A stretch of 41,075 nucleotides of DNA, taken from the NCBI GenBank assembly GCA_021286705.1, contig JAJTBW010000007.1, positions 1 to 41,075 on the forward strand. The letters run 5' to 3'. Position 1 is the stretch's first letter. The number at the start of each line of letters is the position of its first letter. Source of the stretch: Sphingobacteriia bacterium (GTDB lineage: Bacteria > Bacteroidota > Bacteroidia > Bacteroidales > TTA-H9). Both the position numbers and the translations under genes were made by a program. Below are positions 18,595 to 24,972 of the stretch, piece by piece. A model generated the notes under the pieces. That model saw only the letters and a program-made list of their open reading frames with translations, had not been told where the DNA came from and did no database searches.

Positions 18595-19709
18595 ATACTA
18601 TCTTTTTTATATTCATGGGAGCACAATTGGTAATCACAGTGGTGAGCCTTATTAACCTGATTTCGATGCCATGGATTGAGTGGGCTGGTAAACAAGGTGA
18701 AAAGGAGGTTTCTAATAGAAAAATATTACCGGATATTCTTGTCCCTGTAAGAAACGAAGAGGCGCGTATTGAACCGCTTTTAAATTCTTTAGAGGGTAGC
18801 TTGCCCAGCCTTCGGAAAGTTATCTTCTGTGATGATCACTCTACTGATTCTACCGCATCTATTATTGAGAGATCAATTGAAAAGTGTCCACAAATTAGCA
18901 TGATAAAGGGAGCGGAACTCCCAGACGGATGGAATGGGAAGACCTTTGCCTGCCATCAATTGGCTCAAAAAAGTGAGAGTAATTTAATGCTATTTCTGGA
19001 TGCTGATGTCACTTTAGCTCCTCAGCTACCAGTTGTTATTTCAAATATTCTTACTAAAAAACAATTAGCTCTTGTCTCAGTCTTTCCGTTTCAAGAGATG
19101 AAGAGTGTAGGGGAGTTGACTACGGTGCCCATAATGCATTGGATCCTTTTGTCACTTTTGCCTCTGCGAATGGTTTATTGGTTAAAGGGCAAATCAATAG
19201 CCGCAGCCAATGGCCAGGTGATGTTGTTTGATTCTAAGACCTATAGGTTAAATCAATGGCATAGACTGGTGAAAGATGAGGTGGTTGAAGATATTAAGAT
19301 TGCCCGGTTAATCAAATCCAGGAATTATAAGATGGCCGTTTATGTTAGTCATAATCTCGTTAGGTGCAGGATGTACGGCTCATATAAAGAGGCTATAAAA
19401 GGATTTTCAAAGAATATCCATGAATTCTTTGGAGGGTCACGATTAATAGCATTGCTGTATTTTATCTTATTAGGGGTTGGTCCTGTTGCTGTTTTACCAT
19501 TTCTTACTTTTTGGCAGAGTATATTGTTGGCTTGCTTTATTATTATAAATAGGCTTTCTACCTCATTTGCTGCTGGCCAGAATGGATTGATTAATTTACT
19601 TCTGCACCCATTACAAGTGTTGGCAATGGGGCACATTTTGATTGTTAATTTTATAGAGAAGACTAAAAAGAGAATTCAATGGAAAGATCGGAACATAGAT
19701 TTAGACTAA
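18591..19709 (+). CDS. Family 2 glycosyltransferase, probable carotenoid glycosyltransferase
   Basis: A membrane-anchored GT-A fold glycosyltransferase (372 residues). It has an N-terminal helix (about 3-26), the nucleotide-sugar motif VPVRNEEARI (51-60), CDDHSTDST (80-88), the metal-binding DAD (137-139 in LFLDADV), a later ED in VVEDIKIARL, and two to three C-terminal TM helices. This layout matches CruC/CrtQ-type enzymes that glycosylate carotenoid hydroxyls at the membrane. The likely acceptor is the 1'-OH made by CruF, inferred from the operon. It is coupled by a 4-bp overlap to the acyltransferase and by a 31-bp overlap to the next gene. Confidence 0.85.
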   Translation: MNTIFFIFMGAQLVITVVSLINLISMPWIEWAGKQGEKEVSNRKILPDILVPVRNEEARIEPLLNSLEGSLPSLRKVIFCDDHSTDSTASIIERSIEKCPQISMIKGAELPDGWNGKTFACHQLAQKSESNLMLFLDADVTLAPQLPVVISNILTKKQLALVSVFPFQEMKSVGELTTVPIMHWILLSLLPLRMVYWLKGKSIAAANGQVMLFDSKTYRLNQWHRLVKDEVVEDIKIARLIKSRNYKMAVYVSHNLVRCRMYGSYKEAIKGFSKNIHEFFGGSRLIALLYFILLGVGPVAVLPFLTFWQSILLACFIIINRLSTSFAAGQNGLINLLLHPLQVLAMGHILIVNFIEKTKKRIQWKDRNIDLD

Positions 19710-20398
19710 GAATTATCGTATTGTTGCTTTTATTATCAAAGGTATCCTTTGGTCAAATGAACGGAGAGCAATTAAGCTGTCGCTTACTCGAAGATTATAT
19801 TACCGGGAACAAAGCTGATTGGGAGGCTGTTCTGAGGGATAATTCATTGGACTCTGTTCACAGCATTAATGATCAGTTGGTTTATACCAGAGCTAGATAT
19901 GGATTAATAGGGATTTTATTAGAGGCAAAAAGGAAGACAGATGCCTCAAGACAGATAGAAATATTAGAGCAACAGCTTCAAGCATTGTTAAAGCAGAATC
20001 CAACACATCCGGAGTTAATGAGTATGTATGCCGGATTAAATGGGTTTAAGATTTCGCTTCAGCCTTTTAAAGCTCCTATTTATGGGAGGATTTACAATAA
20101 TCGAATGGACGAAATTAAAGGGGCAAATCTTAATAATCCGTATGTTCTATTTGAAAGGGGTAATTCGCTTTTCTATCGTCCGGCGATATTTGGCGGAGAT
20201 AAGAAGGAGGCAATAAAACTTTGGGAAGAGGCAGACCGGCAGTTTGAGGCTGATTCGAAGGGGAATTGCAATTGGTATGCACTTCATCTGAAGGTTATGT
20301 TGATAAAGGGATATGAGGAGATAGGTGAAACTCGTAAGGTACTGATTTTAAAGACTACGGTCAGGGTAAGGTATCCTAAAATGGAGTGGCTCAGATAA
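19679..20398 (+). CDS. Secreted protein of unknown function with TPR-like helices, end of carotenoid operon
   Basis: A 239-residue protein not recognised by name. A basic start and hydrophobic stretch (RIIVLLLLLSKVSFG) ending near residue 25 look like a signal peptide, so it is probably periplasmic. The rest is helix-rich. NNPYVLFERGNSLFYRPAIFGGDK followed by EAIKLWEEADRQFEAD looks like a tetratricopeptide-type repeat, and the region at 80-125 may hold a second. The start overlaps the glycosyltransferase by 31 bp, tying it to the carotenoid operon, and it is the last gene of that operon. A scaffold or carrier role for the envelope pigment is possible, but nothing in the sequence proves it. 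Confidence 0.72.
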   Translation: MERSEHRFRLRIIVLLLLLSKVSFGQMNGEQLSCRLLEDYITGNKADWEAVLRDNSLDSVHSINDQLVYTRARYGLIGILLEAKRKTDASRQIEILEQQLQALLKQNPTHPELMSMYAGLNGFKISLQPFKAPIYGRIYNNRMDEIKGANLNNPYVLFERGNSLFYRPAIFGGDKKEAIKLWEEADRQFEADSKGNCNWYALHLKVMLIKGYEEIGETRKVLILKTTVRVRYPKMEWLR

Positions 20399-20461
20399 TG
20401 ATTTAACCTTTGCGAATATAAAGATTAGGAGAAAGTTATCTAAACGCTTCAAACAAAACAC

Positions 20462-20469
20462 TATTTTTG
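20462..20469 (+). promoter_or_regulatory. -7 element of a possible promoter for the GGGP synthase gene
   Basis: TATTTTTG matches the Bacteroidota -7 consensus TAnnTTTG and lies 19 bp before the ATG at 20488. No good -33 TTTG is seen at the right distance. If real, the synthase is transcribed separately from the carotenoid operon. Confidence 0.35.
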
Positions 20470-20487
20470 TAGCAATCAGTTGTACTT

Positions 20488-21225
20488 ATGACCCTACTGA
20501 AGTTAATAAAAAGAACCGCAATAGCTCAAAAAAAGCAAATCGCTTTACTAGTCGATCCAGATGGTCGTGATGTTGCCTATTTTGAAATGATGGCAAAGAC
20601 AGCTCAAGAGGCTGGGGTTGATTTTGTGTTTGTTGGTGGAAGCCTTATCGGCGATGATCAGATGGATATGTGTTTAGAAGCCTTTAAAAGAAACAGTTCA
20701 TTACCTCTGATTCTTTTCCCTGGTAGCGTGATGCAGGTAAATGCAAAGGCTGATGCCATCTTGTTTTTAAGTTTAATTTCTGGGAGAAACGCCGAGATGC
20801 TCATAGGACGACAAGTTGTAGCCGCTCCTTATGTGAAGAAGGCTGGGCTAGAGGTTATCGCTACAGGCTATATGTTGATTGATTCTGGCAGAGGAACAAC
20901 AGCACTGTATATGAGTAATACGTTACCTATCCCTGCTGATAAGCCTCAAATCGCAAGTTGTACTGCAATGGCAGGAGAGATGTTGGGATTACAGGTTATT
21001 TATCTTGATGGGGGTAGTGGTGCTGAATCCCCAATTCGTGGAGAGTTGATCAGGGAGGTCCGAAAGAGTGTTGAGCTACCCATTATTGTTGGTGGTGGTA
21101 TAAGAACGGAGGAGCAGGCGATTGAGGCCTGTAAAGCAGGAGCTGATTTGGTCGTTGTAGGTACTATTGCTGAAAGAGATCCGGATAAGCTTGCTTCCAT
21201 TACTAGGGCTGTACATAGCCTTTGA
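20488..21225 (+). CDS. Geranylgeranylglyceryl phosphate synthase (GGGPS/PcrB family)
   Basis: A TIM-barrel prenyltransferase (245 residues) that in characterised relatives joins glycerol-1-phosphate to geranylgeranyl diphosphate through an ether bond, the first step of archaeal-type membrane lipids. Visible family elements are LLVDPDGRD (20-28), VGGSLIGDD (49-57), YLDGGSGAESPI (172-183), VGGGIRTEEQA (201-211) and VVVGTIAERDPDK (222-234). The glycine-rich loops bind the glycerol phosphate. Bacteroidota are known to carry a bacterial branch of this family, but what they make with it is not settled. It lies 89 bp after the carotenoid operon and would use the same GGPP pool as crtB. The prenyl chain length is not readable with certainty here. 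Confidence 0.9.
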   Translation: MTLLKLIKRTAIAQKKQIALLVDPDGRDVAYFEMMAKTAQEAGVDFVFVGGSLIGDDQMDMCLEAFKRNSSLPLILFPGSVMQVNAKADAILFLSLISGRNAEMLIGRQVVAAPYVKKAGLEVIATGYMLIDSGRGTTALYMSNTLPIPADKPQIASCTAMAGEMLGLQVIYLDGGSGAESPIRGELIREVRKSVELPIIVGGGIRTEEQAIEACKAGADLVVVGTIAERDPDKLASITRAVHSL

Positions 21226-21459
21226 TAGTTAATCTCCTTGCCATAGTTCATGACAAAAATCCGATTTCATGGAAATCAGTTTATTTGTTCATGAGATAAT
21301 TATTACCTACCTCGATCATCAGTAAACTAGGATAGAAGTACTACCCATGGACACTCTTTTGGTTGTCCCAGAGGGAAATTGAACAATTTTACTAGCATGT
21401 TTATTCAAAAAAAATGAGAGAATACAGGAAATCTGTATTATGCAACTGGTACCGAGCTC

Positions 21460-21487
21460 TAGCATTTAGCATCTGGCAGCAAATAGC
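21460..21487. repeat. Heptamer-phased repeat (TAGCATT/TGGCAGC type)
   Basis: Consecutive 7-bp words TAGCATT, TAGCATC, TGGCAGC and AAATAGC share a GC core in constant phase. The copies are degenerate, so the call depends on similarity to the cleaner arrays at 155-168, 11894-11921 and 40960-40980. Confidence 0.45.
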
Positions 21488-21505
21488 CTGTTATCAGTAA
21501 CTGTT

Positions 21506-21582
21506 CTCTCTCTAATCAACTCAACTTCTCCTCAACATCCTCTCAATATCCTCTAAATACCCCCTCTATATCCTCTACCTAT
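21506..21582. repeat. Degenerate 11-bp array, pyrimidine strand (left arm of inverted array)
   Basis: Seven 11-bp units follow one another; the last five are CTCCTCAACAT, CCTCTCAATAT, CCTCTAAATAC, CCCCTCTATAT and CCTCTACCTAT. Read on the other strand these resemble ATATTGAGAGG, close to the ATAGGGAGAGG unit of the facing array that begins 24 bp to the right. Confidence 0.7.
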
Positions 21583-21606
21583 CGTGTTCTTATCTTACAT
21601 GAGTTT

Positions 21607-21734
21607 ATAGGGAGAGGATAGGGAGAGGATAGGGAGAGGATAGGGAGAGGATAGGGAGAGGCATAAGAGGAGAACAGGAGGGGAACAGGAGAGTATAGGT
21701 AGATATTGAGAAGATAGGTGGTGATTGGAGAGTG
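21607..21734. repeat. 11-bp array, purine strand (right arm): five perfect copies, then degenerate ones
   Basis: Five identical head-to-tail copies of ATAGGGAGAGG span 21607-21661. Units then drift (CATAAGAGGAG, AACAGGAGGGG, AACAGGAGAGT, ATATTGAGAAG, ATTGGAGAGTG) to about 21734. With the left arm this forms a long purine/pyrimidine inverted repeat around a 24-bp spacer. The same 11-bp family is found at 4-47. Confidence 0.85.
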
Positions 21735-21781
21735 TCCAGCAGGATTCGAGAGAAATAGGGCGGATACAAAGGATACAGTTG

Positions 21782-21826
21782 TTTTGACTACGCTCAACTA
21801 CAGGCGCTGCCTGTGCGAAGTCGAAG
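21782..21826. repeat. Imperfect hairpin element (REP-like)
   Basis: ACAGGC (21800-21805) and GCCTGT (21809-21814) form a tip stem around a 3-base loop. Outside a 6-base bulge, GACTACGC (21786-21793) pairs with GCGAAGTC (21815-21822) with a single mismatch, and the flanking T and GAAG bases extend the stem. There is no T-tract, so it is not an ordinary terminator. It resembles short palindromic intergenic elements of Bacteroidota genomes. Confidence 0.55.
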
Positions 21827-21999
21827 GCAATTTGAATTAGATAACCAACATTACGAGAAAATTACTGATCAGTTTCCAATACCTGATTTCTAACTTAAAG
21901 GGAATTAATTGCATCGCTATAGGTTAGCTCCAACCTTGTTAAAAGCATAACATGTTGATTCTAGAATATGGAGGAGGGGGAGGTTAAGTTACAGTCAGC

Positions 22000-23054
22000 C
22001 TAATGCAAAATCAACTTCTTTACTTTATTGTAAACTATAACCTCAATCAGATAAGAGAAAAGAAGCATTACAATCAGATAAAGAGAGTATTCAATGAACT
22101 TGTTGTTTATAAATCGCAAGTAGGTGGCTTCAATGACCAGATAGTGGTGCGATATGTAAATTACATAGGAAATAGCTGCAATATGCTTGAATTTTCCTAG
22201 TAATAAATCGAATCCGATCCAATTTAGTTTCTTCCAAATTATCGAACCGATAACTACAATTAGTGCACAGCTAAAATGCCGTAACTCCACAAAAGGATAA
22301 GCAACTAGCGGGTAATGGTAAATCTTGGTATACTCAAAGTTTAACTTAAGATTCAGAGCCAAAATCACTGAAATAATAGAAACCATTATTATTTGTAAAG
22401 TGATTGCTTTGAAGGTAAATTCCTCCTTTTTAAGATATATTTCCGCAAATCTTACACCAGTCCACCAAATAGCAAAATACATTATCAAGCGGTTTACTAT
22501 AAATGGGTATATCAGATAAGTCGCAGCTGCTAAAATGGTCAAGCCAAAAACAAAACGATTTAATTTCTCTGATTTAATATTAGTGACCAGAACATAGAAT
22601 AACATATAAAACCACCATTCGTAAGACAGAGACCAAAGCACCCCATTTCCAAGATAAGATGGAACAATAACATTTGGCTTAAGGCTATACACATCTTGAA
22701 GCATGAAGACATTGCCTAAGAGGTTCAAAAGTTCCGGATTAGCTAACCCTCCAGCTTTATAGCACTGTATGAGGTAACCCATTAAAATATGATGAATAAG
22801 GGTATGTATAACCTTATAAATCGTCTTATAAAGTAGTATCTGAATGATTTATCTTTTGACTTCTCGTAAGTATATTTGATAACAAAGCCTGAGAGTAAAA
22901 AGAATACAATAACCATTTCTGGCCCAAATCGAAAAAGAAAGCCAATGTTAATTCCAAATAAAAAGATCTTTTGAGGTAACATATGGAAGAAGACTACGTA
23001 AAGTGCAGCAAATCCACGTACTGCTTCCAGTTTCTCTAGTCGGTTTGTGTTCAT
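22000..23054 (-). pseudogene. Acyltransferase-3 family membrane protein, split by a frameshift
   Basis: Two adjoining minus-strand frames, 23054-22782 (90 residues) and 22782-22000 (260 residues), together make one about 350-residue acyltransferase-3 (OafA/NodX-type) protein of normal length. The first half has the family start LEAVRGFAALYVVFFH with the conserved histidine, then FLLSGFVIKY and RRFIRLYIPL. The second has the typical SLSYEWWFYMLFYVL segment and about eight TM helices. The first frame ends at TAA inside TTTTAATG, and one extra T in the run of four would join them as IFLMGYLIQ. It is a recent inactivating deletion, a sequencing error, or a slippage site; the second half could also restart at the overlapping ATG. 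Relatives O-acetylate surface polysaccharides. Confidence 0.85.
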
Positions 23055-23240
23055 AGTAATGCGGTTAAGACGAGAATGAAAATGTTCTACTTTAACGCTC
23101 GCTGATTATTTTTCAAGGTGAATCGACCTATGTTACAAATATAGATGTCTAAATCAACTTGTGAAAGTCTTTCCCTTTAAATATCTTAACTTTTTTGGTT
23201 GGAACAACTTAAGATAGTTAGCAATTGGCTCTTCGATTTC

Positions 23241-23282
23241 TGGCAACTAGTTGTCAGAATCTAGCAGCTGATAGCAAGCTGC
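23241..23282. repeat. Degenerate heptamer-phased repeat
   Basis: Six 7-bp words in phase, TGGCAAC, TAGTTGT, CAGAATC, TAGCAGC, TGATAGC and AAGCTGC, recall the other heptamer arrays of the window. The copies have diverged, so confidence is modest. The surrounding 23055-23537 holds no gene that can be supported. Confidence 0.4.
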
Positions 23283-23537
23283 ACTTAGTGAGTTTGAAGA
23301 TGGCAAAATCAGTGTAAGATCATTTGGGTATTCTAGCTGGATCTGATGGATAACAGCTAGAGTGGTGTTACAGATTAGTCTTTTTTGACATTTCTAACAC
23401 AATGTTAGTTGGCGTTGTCTGATTTATAGGTCTTGTATTCTTAGTCCTGAAACTACTTAGATCTGAATAAACAGTCGCATATATTATTGAAAGGCAGGTA
23501 TATGTGTTTGTAATGTTGTTTTTTTTATTAGTGAAGG

Positions 23538-23569
23538 TTGATTTTTACGAAACAAATGATATAACTTTG
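23538..23569 (+). promoter_or_regulatory. Promoter of the SAM riboswitch-metB-hom transcript
   Basis: TTG (23538-23540), a 21-bp spacer and TAACTTTG (23562-23569) fit the Bacteroidota promoter consensus. Transcription would start near 23576, about 18 bases before the riboswitch aptamer, which is the expected arrangement. Confidence 0.6.
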
Positions 23570-23593
23570 TAGCCTCGTTCATTCGATTAACCG

Positions 23594-23691
23594 CTTATCC
23601 AGAAAGGTGGAGGGATTAGGCCCTGCGAAACCTTGGCAACCTGTGATATCACAAGGTGCCAATTCCTACCCGTTAAATCGGGAGAGATAAG
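23594..23691 (+). ncRNA. SAM-I (S-box) riboswitch aptamer
   Basis: The aptamer binds S-adenosylmethionine and shuts off the downstream methionine genes. P1 is CTTATC (23594-23599) with GATAAG (23686-23691). Conserved core elements are in order: AGAAAGGTGGAGGGA, GGCCCTGCGAAACC, TTGGCAACC, AAGGTGCCAATTCC and a final hairpin ACCCG-TTAAAT-CGGGA before AGATAAG. These are the hallmark conserved stretches of SAM-I and not of SAM-II or SAM-IV. It lies upstream of metB and homoserine dehydrogenase, as expected. Confidence 0.95.
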
Positions 23692-23732
23692 ATCAGGTGA
23701 TGTTTCTGAATCATATGATGAGGAAATGATGC

Positions 23733-23765
23733 ATCTCCCCTGACTTGTCGGAGGAGATTTTTTTT
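23733..23765 (+). terminator. SAM riboswitch expression-platform terminator
   Basis: ATCTCC (23733-23738) pairs with GGAGAT (23753-23758), followed by eight T (23758-23765). A competing pairing is visible: TCAGG..GATG just after P1 (23694-23703) with CATC..CCTGA (23732-23743), a likely antiterminator. SAM binding would favour the terminator and stop transcription before metB. Confidence 0.8.
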
Positions 23766-23818
23766 GTCTCTTCCCGACACCTGGCTGATAAGCTTAACCA
23801 TTTTAAAACGCTTTAGCC

Positions 23819-24961
23819 ATGAAAAATGAGACAAAAATTCTCCATTCTATCGAACCTGATCTGCTAACAGGTGCGATCTCAACCCCAATCTATCAAACAG
23901 CCACTTTTGTCCAAGATTCACCCGGTGTGCATCATGGATTTGATTATGGGCGTACCAATAACCCAACTCGCGCTGTCCTTGAGAAACTTATTGCTACCCT
24001 GGAAAATGGGTCCCATGGTTTTGCTTTTGCATCAGGGCTCGCTGCAATTGATGCCGTTATAAAACTGCTTAACTCCGGCGATCAGATTGTTGCAGTAGAC
24101 GATCTGTATGGTGGCACTTGGCGTACCCTTAATCATATTTATAATCGACTCGGTATACAACTGGTTCGGGTGGATTGCTCTGATGTCAGAAATGTTAGAG
24201 CAAGTGTAACCGATAAAACGAAGTTGATCTGGATAGAATCACCTACTAACCCAACTCTTAAAATAGCAGATATCAAAGAGATCTCATTGATTGCTAAGAA
24301 GATCGGGGCACTCTTAGTAGTTGATAACACCTTTGCCTCTCCTGTACTTCAAAACCCTATAGATCTGGGTGCCGATATTGTGATTCATAGTGCGACGAAG
24401 TATTTAGCCGGACATTCTGATTTGATTGCGGGTCTTGTGGTCACCCGAACCGTAGAGTTGGCAGAGCAGATTAAGTTTATTCAAAACTCATCAGGAGCCA
24501 TACTGGGTCCCTTCGATTCCTGGCTTACTATTCGGGGTATTGAAACCCTTGCACTACGGGTTAATAAACAGTGTGATAACGCAGAACTGGTTGCTCATTT
24601 CCTCGCTAACCATCCTTCAGTTAAAAGAGTTAACTACCCTGGTTTAGATACACATCCTAATCATGAGATAGCTAAGAACCAACAAGCCCGGTTTGGAGCA
24701 ATGATCTCATTCTCCCTAAAAACAGATACTATTGATGCTGGTACTCAAGTGTGCTCATCAACCGAATTATTCAAACTTGCCGAAAGCCTCGGCGGAGTTA
24801 AATCGCTTATTTGCCAACCTGCCTTAATGACGCATAAAAGTATACCACAGGATGTGAGACACGCTGCCGGAATTGATGATTCTTTGATAAGAATCTCTTG
24901 TGGTATTGAGAATGCAGACGACTTAATCGCTGATTTGAAACAAGCTCTTGATAAAATTTAA
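23819..24961 (+). CDS. metB: Cystathionine gamma-synthase / Cys-Met metabolism PLP enzyme
   Basis: A pyridoxal-phosphate enzyme of the Cys/Met metabolism family (380 residues). The PLP lysine is K194 in SATKYLAGHSD; YGRTNNPT (43-50), ASGLAAID (71-78) and VVDNTFASP (167-175) are also typical. The length and the GTNNPT/SATKY pattern best fit cystathionine gamma-synthase or a closely related lyase. O-acetylhomoserine sulfhydrylases are usually about 50 residues longer. Control by a SAM riboswitch argues for a biosynthetic role in methionine formation and not degradation. The stop is 11 bp before the homoserine dehydrogenase start, so they are co-transcribed. Confidence 0.87.
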   Translation: MKNETKILHSIEPDLLTGAISTPIYQTATFVQDSPGVHHGFDYGRTNNPTRAVLEKLIATLENGSHGFAFASGLAAIDAVIKLLNSGDQIVAVDDLYGGTWRTLNHIYNRLGIQLVRVDCSDVRNVRASVTDKTKLIWIESPTNPTLKIADIKEISLIAKKIGALLVVDNTFASPVLQNPIDLGADIVIHSATKYLAGHSDLIAGLVVTRTVELAEQIKFIQNSSGAILGPFDSWLTIRGIETLALRVNKQCDNAELVAHFLANHPSVKRVNYPGLDTHPNHEIAKNQQARFGAMISFSLKTDTIDAGTQVCSSTELFKLAESLGGVKSLICQPALMTHKSIPQDVRHAAGIDDSLIRISCGIENADDLIADLKQALDKI

Positions 24962-24972
24962 TACCCTAAGTC

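Larger units (their letters stand above)
21226..21999. other. 774-bp gene-free region rich in short repeats
   Basis: No credible gene is seen on either strand. The region holds small hairpins (GGACA to TGTCC at 21349-21369; AATACAG to CTGTATT at 21421-21439), a heptamer array (21460-21487), an inverted pair of 11-bp arrays (21506-21734) and an imperfect hairpin element (21782-21826), each listed separately. Confidence 0.7.

Noticed and set aside
21448-21459. GGTACCGAGCTC, identical to part of common cloning-vector polylinkers
   Set aside because: Only 12 bases match and the flanks do not continue as vector sequence, so it is most likely chance and not contamination.
21506-21734. The 11-bp array as a CRISPR
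   Set aside because: There are no repeat-spacer alternations and no unit of 25-40 bp; units are contiguous.
21579-21797. 72-residue minus-strand open frame across the 11-bp repeats
   Set aside because: It is made of repeat-encoded PYPLP-like residues with no start context; an artefact of the 11-bp array.
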